Part shown: positions 1 to 7,099 of the stretch, piece by piece
Layout: each line of letters opens with the position of its first letter
Position numbering within the stretch: position 1 is the stretch's first letter
DNA from: Gammaproteobacteria bacterium
GTDB lineage: Bacteria > Pseudomonadota > Gammaproteobacteria > Comchoanobacterales > Comchoanobacteraceae
Reading direction: 5' to 3'
Assembly (NCBI GenBank): GCA_030829925.1
Contig: JAURNZ010000042.1
Location: 1 to 12,070, forward strand
DNA length: 12,070 bases
Translations under genes and position numbers: made by a program
The notes under the pieces: model-generated
What the model was told of the DNA's origin: nothing
Seen by the model: the letters and a program-made list of their open reading frames with translations, nothing else
Databases searched by the model: none

Positions 1-156
1 CATGGGCACATACATAGCCCAGGGATACATATCGAAGATGATTTCAAGCGAATTGTACTAGATGAATGGATGGCAGATAGTAATCAAGCAAATAGCATTT
101 CATATTTAGACATTGATCATCGTCTTTTATGTACATTATTTGTGTCTAAAGGTTGA
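1..156 (+). CDS. lpxH: UDP-2,3-diacylglucosamine diphosphatase LpxH, C-terminal fragment (5' end outside the window)
   Basis: The first reading frame is open from base 1 to a TGA at 154-156 and encodes 51 residues that begin HGHIHSPGIH. LpxH ends with a metal-binding HGHTHRPAVH segment followed by a short strand (RVVLGAW...) and about 48 residues to the stop in E. coli. Here the matching pieces are HGHIHSP, then RIVLDEW, then an acidic strand YLDIDH, with nearly the same distance to the end. LpxH is the peripheral inner-membrane metallophosphoesterase that makes lipid X in lipid A synthesis. Family membership as a calcineurin-like phosphoesterase is fairly safe; the exact LpxH assignment rests on a short tail only. 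Two usual residues differ (T to I and R to S in the HGH motif) while the histidines remain. The last 40 bases overlap the end of the convergent gene on the other strand. Confidence 0.68.
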   Translation, partial: HGHIHSPGIHIEDDFKRIVLDEWMADSNQANSISYLDIDHRLLCTLFVSKG

Positions 157-2045
157 TTTTCTTCCGGATCTTCAATATTCAATCCAACTTGATAAGGAGC
201 TTCTGAAAAAATATTAACCATGTCTGAAGAATGTTTTACCCAAGCTTCTATCTTTTCATCAGACAACCAGACATTAGGATCTTCATTATCAAGGCATGCC
301 AAAGCAGCCTCGCAAAATGTTGCAAAAAAAGCTAATGTCGATGGAATGCTGCATAAACTAAAAAGAATGATGTTAATGCCATGGAACCAAATGATGGTTT
401 GTGCAATGGCAGCTAATCCACTACAGGTTACAATAACAATAAGCTGCATGACTTTTAACCAACTTCTTTGCTCAATATGGCTATTAATCTTATCAAGGAC
501 ACTAATAAACCTTAAATTAACTTTACCTTGTTTCCCAACATATTGATTAAAACATGAAGTAAAATAAAGAGCTCCAGCACATAAAAATGAAATTATAGCC
601 TGTAACCCACTTAAAAATATTTTTATAAAGATGGGCATATGCGAAAGAAATTTAGCAAACACAGTATCTGGGAACAAAGCAATGAGTCTATTCGTTAAAT
701 GCCAAGTAGCATACACGTTAAAATTAACTGCTGATAAAGTCACAAAACCTGCAAATATCACACATATGCAAATTCGCCAATCTATAGACCTTTGAGTCAA
801 CCATTGAAAAGATGATTTATTTAAAAAACGTCTAAAATTTTGTCGCATACGCCAACGCGAAAATTGTTTTAAAAGCTTTTCTAACATAGGCCCCGTTAGT
901 GCATAAGATGCATATGCTGCAGAACAACAACCAAAAAGGGCTACAACTATTTTGACGAATGTTGATAAATGAAGAATTGGGTAGAACGAAATAAGCGCTG
1001 CGACACCTGCTACAGAACCATAAAGGCCTATAAGGTTATTACCTGCAATCATATTGCCTCGTCCACCGAAATATGAAGTATACCTAGCAAAGCCATATAG
1101 TTCTGGGTCAGGGTTTAATTTGTGATCAATATTGATGCGTTGATGTTTAAACTTGTTGAACCATAATTGATAAGATTTAGGTTTAGATTGAGTTTCTTCC
1201 TCACTAAGCCCTAAGACACCATTATTAAATTCTTTTTCATATTTTTCTATGTGATTAAGCCATGGTTCAAAATTGCAATCTATAATTTTTTTCAATTCTT
1301 CGAGAATATTATTTTTTGCACTATCAGACATACCTTCCAAGCAACACCAACCGAACATTGCTAATTTATTTCTGATTTTTTTGATGCTTAAATCATCTAA
1401 ATTTTTTTCGCTTTGAAGTTGAACAACTTCTAGTTCTACTTTTAGAATCCCAAGACTCCATTGATAAACAAAAGATTTTTTATCTATAAGTTGTATTTTA
1501 AAATCTTCACCACCCAAATCTTTCATCGCTCTTTCAAGCATCTTTCCGTACCAACCCTCTAGATCAGATTCATCAAATATTACTGTGGATTTCAGCATAT
1601 TTCTAAGTTTTTTCACCATATGCCTATGTTGTAATAATAACCACATCGCCTGAACTCTTTTAATATTGTTTTGAGTAACGTTGTCCTTCTTAAAATCAAC
1701 ACTTGCAAAACTTCGATGTAGATCTTTATAAGCTTTATAAAATCTGTGTTCGAAAAAAAAAGTCTTTTTAAAATAAAGTGAGATCTTTTGAAAATAGACA
1801 CTTGTTAAACAACAGCAAACCATAGATGCAAATAAAAGTGCTACTGGATGGGCAAAGCCAAACCTTGTTAATAAAAACAAGGATGTTCCAGCTTGACTTA
1901 ATGCAAAAAGAGAAAGAACTAAAAGTGGTACCAGTAAACCTAGCAAGGACCATCGCAATTTTGCATCGGTCAGGTAATGAATCCAAGTTATGTTTTGGTA
2001 TCTACAAATTTCATTTTTATTAGGCCAAAGATGCTCCAGTTTCAT
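117..2045 (-). CDS. Unrecognised multi-pass membrane protein, 642 aa
   Basis: I do not recognise this protein. It is a full open frame with a very good ribosome binding site (AAGGAGG, 6 bases before the ATG), so translation from 2045 is convincing. By eye it has about eight membrane segments: two near the N-terminus (about residues 33-55 and 65-85), then a soluble region of some 250 residues (86-335) rich in Lys, Glu and Trp, then six more (about 337-357, 361-383, 425-447, 470-495, 530-552, 557-582) and an acidic soluble tail. Cysteine clusters stand out (CCC near 77, CC near 234 and 373). A basic stretch around 396-406 (RWRMRQNFRR) follows the fourth helix. No P-loop, transporter signature or catalytic motif was seen. 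It sits alone, divergent from murJ and convergent with lpxH. In a Dot/Icm-bearing lineage a lineage-specific inner-membrane protein or a secreted effector are both possible; nothing in the sequence decides this. Confidence 0.85.
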   Translation of the reverse strand: MKLEHLWPNKNEICRYQNITWIHYLTDAKLRWSLLGLLVPLLVLSLFALSQAGTSLFLLTRFGFAHPVALLFASMVCCCLTSVYFQKISLYFKKTFFFEHRFYKAYKDLHRSFASVDFKKDNVTQNNIKRVQAMWLLLQHRHMVKKLRNMLKSTVIFDESDLEGWYGKMLERAMKDLGGEDFKIQLIDKKSFVYQWSLGILKVELEVVQLQSEKNLDDLSIKKIRNKLAMFGWCCLEGMSDSAKNNILEELKKIIDCNFEPWLNHIEKYEKEFNNGVLGLSEEETQSKPKSYQLWFNKFKHQRINIDHKLNPDPELYGFARYTSYFGGRGNMIAGNNLIGLYGSVAGVAALISFYPILHLSTFVKIVVALFGCCSAAYASYALTGPMLEKLLKQFSRWRMRQNFRRFLNKSSFQWLTQRSIDWRICICVIFAGFVTLSAVNFNVYATWHLTNRLIALFPDTVFAKFLSHMPIFIKIFLSGLQAIISFLCAGALYFTSCFNQYVGKQGKVNLRFISVLDKINSHIEQRSWLKVMQLIVIVTCSGLAAIAQTIIWFHGINIILFSLCSIPSTLAFFATFCEAALACLDNEDPNVWLSDEKIEAWVKHSSDMVNIFSEAPYQVGLNIEDPEENQPLDTNNVHKRR

Positions 2046-2114
2046 GGCATCCTCCTTGTTTAATACCTTACGGTACCATATTTTAACGTTTTTTGCTAAT
2101 CTATAGAAATTACT
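2046..2114. promoter_or_regulatory. Divergent promoter region between the orphan membrane gene and murJ
   Basis: These 69 bases are the only space between two divergent genes, so they should hold both promoters. On the minus side the Shine-Dalgarno (2052-2058) is clear. No strong -35/-10 pair stands out on either strand. Weak plus-strand candidates are TTGTTT at 2056-2061 with TATTTT at 2079-2084 (17-bp spacer). A palindromic GGTACC lies at 2072-2077. murJ has no good ribosome binding site in the bases before its ATG. Exact promoter positions are not supported. Confidence 0.4.
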
Positions 2115-3644
2115 ATGAATCGAATCAATAAGTCATCATCATATTTACGCGTCACTGGAAAAATTGCATCTTGGACAATGATTTCTCGGATACTTGGATT
2201 TGCAAGAGATCTTCTGTTTGCGAGTTTTTTTGGTGCTAGCGCTACATTTGATGCTTTTTTGGTTGCATATAAAATTCCTAATTATATGCGTCGCTTCTTT
2301 TCTGAGGGAGCCTTAACACAAGCATTTATCCCAATTTACACTCAAATATTAAAGTCCGATCCTAAGCGCGCGAAAGTTATCGCAACTCAAACAGCTGTTT
2401 TACTAGGTAGCTTCTTAACTATACTAACTATTTTTGTTGTCCTCCAACCTACATGGTTTATAAAATTATTTGCATGGGGACTCGTCCATGACCAAGAGCG
2501 TTTCAACTTAGCTTGCCAAATGGTTCAATGGACATTTCCTTTTTTATTATTTATAGCACTCACAACATTATTTTCAGGCGTTATGAATGCACAAGATATT
2601 TTTGGCCTTCCTGCTTTTTTACCGACCCTATTAAATATTACATTAATTACAGCCATCTTAATGCCAATTTCTTCCATCTCACCGGGGATTAAAGTTTCTA
2701 TGGCAGTAACTTTGGCAGGCATTCTACAATTTTTAATTGCGCTTTTCAGAGCTTATCCTTATCTAGGCTATAGCAGGAACTGGGACTTTCACTCACTCAA
2801 AAAAATATTTTTTGGGATGACCATCATTTTGGGAGGTGCAATCTTTTCACAAATTAACTCAGTTTTTGATACAATTTTTGCATCATTTCTGCCACGAGGA
2901 AGTATTTCATGGCTCTATTATTCCGATCGCTTATGCCACTTGCCTATAGGCGTTATCACTGTATCAATATCAACCTTGCTGCTTCCAAAACTTTCCTCAG
3001 CCATCACTAACAAAGACTCATCCATGATACAAAAACAAATCACCTGGGGCATCCAAATTATTTTAGCTGGCATTATCCCATGTGTCACAATGCTTGCTTT
3101 ATTTGGGAAGCAAATTGTCATCTGCTTATTCTACCACGGTTCTTTCTCTACCAATGATGTACTAATGACCTATCGTGCTTTAATGGCACTTACATTAGGA
3201 TTGCCAGCATTTATGTTTATTAAACTTTTATACACGCTTTTTTACGCACACAAGTCCATCAAAAAGCCAACGTATGTTTCGTGCATGGGTGCAATTATCT
3301 CAATCAGTTTAAACTGTCTTTTAGTACCCATTTATAAACATGTTGGGATCGCATTAACCAACAGTATTTCATGTTGGATACAATGTTCTGTTTTACTATA
3401 CCTTGCCATGCAAAACCATTGGATAAAAATTAATAAAGCACTGATGCTCAAATGGGTATATTCATTTGTACTGACTTTCTTAATGTTATTTATAATTAAA
3501 TCGATCGCGCCATCATCGACCTGGTGGCTAGAGCATGCATCTCTGCAACGTTTTGAATTACTTCTTCTGATTAGCACACTTTTTTTAATCTCTTATTTTA
3601 TGCAAATTAAATGGATTGGTTTAGGTAAAGAATTAAAACTATGA
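2115..3644 (+). CDS. murJ: Lipid II flippase MurJ (MviN)
   Basis: This inner-membrane MOP-superfamily flippase moves lipid-linked peptidoglycan precursor (lipid II) to the periplasmic face. At 509 residues it matches the usual length (511 in E. coli) and has the expected fourteen or so hydrophobic segments. The N-terminal signature is present: SRILGFARD with Arg25 and Arg31, then Asp46, Lys53 and Arg59 in the DAFLVAYKIPNYMRR stretch. These correspond, shifted by seven, to the arginines and aspartate known to matter in the E. coli central cavity (R18, R24, D39, R52). The second signature, SWLYYSDRLCHLPIGV, gives Asp271-Arg272, equivalent to R270 there. The start at 2115 fits the family N-terminus although no Shine-Dalgarno is visible; the next Met (residue 22) falls inside the conserved core. 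Its stop overlaps the ribF start (ATGA), so it is the first gene of a coupled operon. Confidence 0.97.
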   Translation: MNRINKSSSYLRVTGKIASWTMISRILGFARDLLFASFFGASATFDAFLVAYKIPNYMRRFFSEGALTQAFIPIYTQILKSDPKRAKVIATQTAVLLGSFLTILTIFVVLQPTWFIKLFAWGLVHDQERFNLACQMVQWTFPFLLFIALTTLFSGVMNAQDIFGLPAFLPTLLNITLITAILMPISSISPGIKVSMAVTLAGILQFLIALFRAYPYLGYSRNWDFHSLKKIFFGMTIILGGAIFSQINSVFDTIFASFLPRGSISWLYYSDRLCHLPIGVITVSISTLLLPKLSSAITNKDSSMIQKQITWGIQIILAGIIPCVTMLALFGKQIVICLFYHGSFSTNDVLMTYRALMALTLGLPAFMFIKLLYTLFYAHKSIKKPTYVSCMGAIISISLNCLLVPIYKHVGIALTNSISCWIQCSVLLYLAMQNHWIKINKALMLKWVYSFVLTFLMLFIIKSIAPSSTWWLEHASLQRFELLLLISTLFLISYFMQIKWIGLGKELKL

Positions 3645-4537
3645 ATATATTTCAAACACCTCATCAAAAATTTTCAGGCTGTCATTTACTGATAGGTAAT
3701 TTTGATGGGGTTCATTTGGGACATCAGAAACTGATTACAGAAGCCAAAAAACAGGCTATTAAGGATAATATCCCACTCGCTTGCCTTATCTTTCGACCTC
3801 ATCCCAAACAGTTTTTTGGATCATCCCATATCCCTATCCAAACTTTTTATGATCAGTGTTTAACCCTAAAAGCATATGGGATAGATCAACTTTACGTCAT
3901 CAACTTTAATGAAAAAACTGCTCAGTTATTACCCGAACAATTCATCTCTGATGTTCTTAAACCAATCAAACCTAAAACCATCTATGTTGGCGAAGACTTT
4001 CATTTCGGCAAACATAGGGCTGGCAATACCAATTTACTTGCCAAAACATTTCATGTGATTGTATCTAGATTACATACCATACAAGATATGAAAATAAGCA
4101 GTTCATACTGTCGAGAACTACTTAATACCGGCGATCTCCCAACATTAGAGAAACATTTAGCACGACCTTTCCATATCAGTGGCATTGTTAGAAAAGGTCA
4201 ACAATTAGGAAGACAATTAGGCTATCCAACAGCTAACCTTCACGCAGATAGCCACCCCCTTGCAGGCATATATGCAGCAACAACAATATTACCTGATAGA
4301 CGTTTCATTCCAAGCGCAATAAGCATTGGCTATCGTCCTTTTAAACCGATTGATCACGGCTTATTAGAGTCTTTTTTAATAGATTTTAATGAAAATTTAT
4401 ATGGCAAACGCTTACATGTTGTCTTTCATAAGAAAATTAGAGACCAGCAAACATTCAACGAAAAAGATGCTTTGATCCATCAAATGGATCATGATTTAGA
4501 AGAGATCAAAAAATTTTTTAGGGAGAAAAACACATGA
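3641..4537 (+). CDS. ribF: Bifunctional riboflavin kinase / FMN adenylyltransferase RibF
   Basis: RibF phosphorylates riboflavin to FMN and adenylates FMN to FAD in the cytoplasm. The N-terminal adenylyltransferase domain shows IGNFDGVHLGH at 18-28 (the HxGH nucleotide-binding motif) and VGEDFHFGKHRAG at 116-128. The C-terminal kinase domain shows GYPTANL at 194-200 (Mg-ATP-binding Thr/Asn), AGIYA at 208-212, the probable catalytic Glu243 in LLESFLIDF, and LYGKRL at 253-258. Its 298 residues are slightly short against 313 in E. coli. Two motifs differ from the common form: ISSSYCRELL where ISSTxIRxLL is usual, and SIGYRPF where NIGTRPT is usual. The start overlaps the murJ stop by four bases and has only a distant AGGT-type ribosome site, so translational coupling to murJ is likely. 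The murJ-ribF order is common in gammaproteobacteria. Confidence 0.96.
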   Translation: MNIFQTPHQKFSGCHLLIGNFDGVHLGHQKLITEAKKQAIKDNIPLACLIFRPHPKQFFGSSHIPIQTFYDQCLTLKAYGIDQLYVINFNEKTAQLLPEQFISDVLKPIKPKTIYVGEDFHFGKHRAGNTNLLAKTFHVIVSRLHTIQDMKISSSYCRELLNTGDLPTLEKHLARPFHISGIVRKGQQLGRQLGYPTANLHADSHPLAGIYAATTILPDRRFIPSAISIGYRPFKPIDHGLLESFLIDFNENLYGKRLHVVFHKKIRDQQTFNEKDALIHQMDHDLEEIKKFFREKNT

Positions 4538-5304
4538 CAAATTTTCATCTACAAGCCATCATTATTTATTTTAGTTTGATTGGCTTTATTTATCTTTTTT
4601 TTAGAGTAAAAAAAACAACTGCCGTTGTAGATACATGCTGGAGCTTAGGACATTGGGTGATAGGCTTATGGCTACTCTCATATAATACTAATCCAACAAT
4701 ATATAATCTTTTAACTTTTGTTGCCCTAAGTCTGTGGGCGTTTAGATTGTCTGGCTATGTCTACTATACCCGTGTCTATAACGCTAAGCATGTTGAACAA
4801 CGCTATGACGAATTATTAAAAAAACAAGGTCAAAGTTTTCATAAACAGTTTATCAAACAAATCATCCTACAAGTAACCATGATTTATGTTTTAATGATCC
4901 CTTTCTATTTTACTTTGTTAGTACCACTACATATTAGTCCATATATTGGTATCGTTTGGGGCATAATCTTTTTATTTGGCTGGTTTAATGAAGCCTATAC
5001 CGATTGGCAAAGACACCAATTTAGAAAAACAAATTCTGGCATTTTACAAAAAGGTTGGTGGGAACTAAGTCGACACCCAAACTATTTCTTTGAATTAGTG
5101 ATGTGGTTTTCTTTTGCAGGCATTGCACTCATGCAACCATTGGGTCTAATTGCGCTTATTTCACCCCTGTTACTCTTATTGATCATGCTAAGAATCACAA
5201 TTCCAGTTACTGAGACGTATGCTTTAAAAAATAATCCCAAAGCGTATAAAAAGTATCAACATTCTACCTCAAAACTGGTACCATTATTTAAAAGGAGTGA
5301 CTAA
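4534..5304 (+). CDS. DUF1295-family membrane protein (steroid-reductase/isoprenylcysteine-methyltransferase-like fold)
   Basis: This is a 256-residue polytopic protein of the DUF1295 family. The family mark is the segment GWWELSRHPNYFFE at 174-187, close to the SRHPNYFGE pattern shared with steroid 5-alpha-reductase C-terminal domains and related membrane enzymes. It is preceded by the acidic DWQRHQF stretch (157-163) and followed by a C-terminal YKKYQHSTSKLVP that resembles the usual YxxYxxxTxxFxP ending. About seven hydrophobic segments are visible. Enzymes of this fold act on membrane-embedded lipids or isoprenoids, often with NADPH or SAM, but the substrate here cannot be read from sequence. 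The ATG overlaps the ribF stop by four bases and has a GGGAG ribosome site, so it belongs to the murJ operon. It is followed directly by a DUF2177 gene; in other bacteria I recall these two families in lipid/photostress clusters near ChrR-type regulators, but none is present here. Confidence 0.85.
   Translation: MTNFHLQAIIIYFSLIGFIYLFFRVKKTTAVVDTCWSLGHWVIGLWLLSYNTNPTIYNLLTFVALSLWAFRLSGYVYYTRVYNAKHVEQRYDELLKKQGQSFHKQFIKQIILQVTMIYVLMIPFYFTLLVPLHISPYIGIVWGIIFLFGWFNEAYTDWQRHQFRKTNSGILQKGWWELSRHPNYFFELVMWFSFAGIALMQPLGLIALISPLLLLLIMLRITIPVTETYALKNNPKAYKKYQHSTSKLVPLFKRSD
5291..5297 (+). promoter_or_regulatory. Ribosome binding site that fixes the DUF2177 start
   Basis: AAAGGAG at 5291-5297 lies 8 bases before the ATG at 5306. 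An in-frame GTG at 5297 would share its first base with this site and so cannot be served by it. The ATG is therefore the better start, leaving a 1-bp gap after the DUF1295 stop codon. Confidence 0.75.
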
Positions 5305-5305
5305 T

Positions 5306-5710
5306 ATGAATCAATACCTACCTACATTAACGGCTATGGGCATCATGCTAGTTTTAGATGCTATATGGATAACATGCGTAGCGCATCCAGCTTATGCTAA
5401 TACCGTTGGGCCATTATTAAGAAGTTTTGACCAAAATATCTTTATCATATTAGTTGTGATTGGGGTATACGCGCTTATGGTTGCTGGCCTTATGGTTTTT
5501 GTGATCCCAAAAGTACACGGCATGGGAGCCTTACATACAGTCATGTACTCTGGCTTTTTTGGCCTGATTGTCTATGGGGTTTTTGCGATGACAAATTATG
5601 CCATTTTAGCACCATGGACTGTTGAATTACTATTGGTTGATACGATATGGGGTTTTGTTTTGTATAGTCTAACCACAGTATCCCTTAAAACAATCTTTCC
5701 TGATATTTAA
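5306..5710 (+). CDS. DUF2177-family membrane protein
   Basis: This is a 134-residue protein with four hydrophobic segments (about residues 7-28, 44-68, 74-96 and 102-126), matching the DUF2177 family in length and layout. Family marks are the early LVLDAIWI segment, the YGVFAMTNYAIL segment in the third helix (families often show YDLTNYA) and VDTIWGFVLY in the fourth. No enzymatic residues can be named and the function is unknown. I chose the ATG at 5306 over the GTG at 5297 because the Shine-Dalgarno is correctly spaced only for the ATG. It is the last gene of the murJ-ribF-DUF1295-DUF2177 operon; no terminator is visible between its stop and the rpsT promoter, so some read-through into rpsT is possible. 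Confidence 0.84.
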   Translation: MNQYLPTLTAMGIMLVLDAIWITCVAHPAYANTVGPLLRSFDQNIFIILVVIGVYALMVAGLMVFVIPKVHGMGALHTVMYSGFFGLIVYGVFAMTNYAILAPWTVELLLVDTIWGFVLYSLTTVSLKTIFPDI

Positions 5711-5718
5711 AAAAACAT

Positions 5719-5746
5719 TTGAAAGATAAGTTATTTATGATAATAT
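5719..5746 (+). promoter_or_regulatory. rpsT promoter, extended -10 type
   Basis: TTGAAA at 5719-5724 is followed after 16 bp by TAATAT at 5741-5746, with TG one base upstream of the -10 (5738-5739), giving a TGn-extended -10 element. Transcription would begin near 5753, about 20 bases before the rpsT ATG. It falls in the 62-bp gap after the DUF2177 gene, as expected for a highly expressed ribosomal protein gene. Confidence 0.7.
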
Positions 5747-5772
5747 AGTTCTTTATATATTTTGAGGATAAT

Positions 5773-6042
5773 ATGGCCAACACAGCACAAGCACGAAAAA
5801 GAGTAAAGCAAGCCAACAAGAGACGCGCATCTAATATGAGCCAGCGCTCTTCAATGCGTACTGCCATCAAGCAATTCATTAAAAACATTGAAACAAATAA
5901 CGTAGACCAAGCGAAAGCACAAGCCAATGAGATGTTCTCGAAGATCGATAACATGGCAGGCAAAAGGTTAATTCACGCAAATAAAGCGGCCCGTTTAAAG
6001 AAACGCTTGAACCTTCAGCTTAAAAAAGCAGTTCAAGCTTAA
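5773..6042 (+). CDS. rpsT: 30S ribosomal protein S20
   Basis: S20 binds 16S rRNA early in 30S assembly. The 89-residue, strongly basic protein begins MANTAQARKRVKQANKRR and contains the typical SMRTAIKQF and late NKAARLKKRLN segments; length matches the family (87 in E. coli). A TGAGGA ribosome site (5763-5768) precedes the ATG. The start is ATG, unlike E. coli rpsT, which uses UUG as part of its autoregulation. The gene is convergent with obgE, with only four bases between the stop codons, so its transcript must end inside obgE on the opposite strand; a hairpin at 6090-6125 could do this. Confidence 0.97.
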   Translation: MANTAQARKRVKQANKRRASNMSQRSSMRTAIKQFIKNIETNNVDQAKAQANEMFSKIDNMAGKRLIHANKAARLKKRLNLQLKKAVQA

Positions 6043-6046
6043 TTAA

Positions 6047-7048
6047 TCAATCTTCTTTTGCTTCCCACCAGGTTTGAAGCGTATCTAACAATATCGGCAA
6101 CCCATCTTTGGTTATTGCCGATATTTTAAATTTATAGTCATATTTCTTATCAAGGTTTATCTGGTCAACCCAATCTAAATCATTCGGCATTGTATCAATT
6201 TTATTGAAAATCAACCAACATGGTTTATCTTTCAAAGCATCACTATACGTAGCTAATTCATTTTCTATAACTTTTATCTGAGACTGCACCTCATCATGAT
6301 CACCGCTAGATATATCAACAATGTGCAAAAGCAACTCACATCTTGACAGATGTCTTAAGAACTGGAAGCCAAGACCCGCACCCTGAGATGCTAACTCAAT
6401 AAGGCCTGGTATGTCAGCCACTACAACTGGCTTATCTGCCGTTTGAACCACACCCAACTGAGGCGTTAATGTTGTAAATGGATAATCTGCAACCTTAGGC
6501 TTTGCCGCAGAAATACCGCGCAATAAAGATGACTTGCCTGCATTAGGCATTCCTAAAAGGCCCACATTTGCCAATAAACGAAGTTCAAGACGCAAATCAT
6601 AAAACTCTCCAGGAAATCCTTTCGTGGTCTTTCTAGGCGCTCTATTGGTGCTAGACTTGTAATGCGCATTACCAAATCCAGGATCACCACCTTTGGCAAT
6701 AATGATTTCCTGCCCCTCTTCCTTCAAGTCTATGACAAGCTCATTGGTTGTTTGCTCAAAGATGAGCGTCCCAATAGGCACCTCAATCACTTCATCCTTC
6801 CCTTTGCCACCTGTTAACAAAGAACCCTTACCATGCTGCCCTGATTGCGCTCTTATGATGCTTCTATATCGCAAATCCATTAATGTATGTCTGTTTCCAC
6901 ATGCGCGAACAATGACATGACCACCTCGACCACCATTCCCACCATCTGGGCCACCAAACGGGATAAATTTTTCACGTCTAAAGCTCATACAGCCATTACC
7001 ACCCTTTCCAGCAACAACTTGTATGGTGACTTCATCTAAAAACTTCAT
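6047..7048 (-). CDS. obgE: Obg-family ribosome-assembly GTPase (ObgE/CgtA)
   Basis: Obg is an essential GTPase linked to 50S maturation and stress control. The N-terminal Obg fold (residues 1-158) is glycine-rich as expected, including FGGPDGGNGGRGG at 31-43 and GGDPGFGN at 120-127. The G domain follows: G1 GMPNAGKSS (166-174), switch region FTTLTPQLG (191-199), G3 DIPGLIE (212-218), G4 NKID (282-285) and G5 SAITKDG (310-316). The protein stops at 333 residues, without the extra acidic C-terminal tail of E. coli ObgE (390 residues); many Obg proteins lack it. It is the third gene of the rplU-rpmA-obgE set, a very common order. A weak AGGT ribosome site lies just behind the U-tract of an intrinsic terminator, so obgE is probably expressed by read-through. 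Its 3' coding end contains an 11-bp perfect inverted repeat (6090-6125). Confidence 0.97.
   Translation of the reverse strand: MKFLDEVTIQVVAGKGGNGCMSFRREKFIPFGGPDGGNGGRGGHVIVRACGNRHTLMDLRYRSIIRAQSGQHGKGSLLTGGKGKDEVIEVPIGTLIFEQTTNELVIDLKEEGQEIIIAKGGDPGFGNAHYKSSTNRAPRKTTKGFPGEFYDLRLELRLLANVGLLGMPNAGKSSLLRGISAAKPKVADYPFTTLTPQLGVVQTADKPVVVADIPGLIELASQGAGLGFQFLRHLSRCELLLHIVDISSGDHDEVQSQIKVIENELATYSDALKDKPCWLIFNKIDTMPNDLDWVDQINLDKKYDYKFKISAITKDGLPILLDTLQTWWEAKED
6090..6127 (+). terminator. Candidate intrinsic terminator for rpsT inside the 3' coding end of obgE
   Basis: AATATCGGCAA at 6090-6100 is a perfect 11-bp inverted repeat with TTGCCGATATT at 6115-6125, separated by 14 bases, part of which (CC and GG) could extend the stem. 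On the plus strand it is followed by TT and then AAATTTATA, a short and broken U-rich tail; on the minus strand no U-rich tail follows. It lies 48 bases after the rpsT stop. The orientation fits rpsT termination, but the weak tail keeps this provisional. Confidence 0.5.
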
Positions 7049-7057
7049 AATCTACCT

Positions 7058-7083
7058 AAAAAAAAAGGGAGGCTAGGCCTCCC
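7058..7083 (-). terminator. Intrinsic terminator between rpmA and obgE
   Basis: Read on the minus strand, GGGAGGC, a three-base loop and GCCTCCC (7083-7067) are followed directly by nine T (7066-7058). This is a textbook Rho-independent terminator. On the plus strand no U-run follows. It ends the rplU-rpmA transcript 16 bases after the rpmA stop and 9 bases before the obgE ATG, so any obgE mRNA from the rplU promoter has to pass it. Confidence 0.88.
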
Positions 7084-7099
7084 TATAAAAAAAGACTTT

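Noticed and set aside
3..21. TGGGC...GCCCA as a terminator for the orphan membrane gene
   Set aside because: Only five base pairs, no U-run on the minus strand, and it codes for the conserved HGH motif of lpxH.
220..546. Plus-strand open frame of 108 codons
   Set aside because: It lies fully inside the 642-residue minus-strand gene, has no ribosome site and no recognisable content; an antisense shadow.
5297..5305. GTG at 5297 as the DUF2177 start
   Set aside because: It overlaps the Shine-Dalgarno itself; the ATG at 5306 is correctly spaced.
5685..5963. Minus-strand open frame across the rpsT promoter and start
   Set aside because: It covers conserved rpsT and its promoter on the other strand and resembles no protein.
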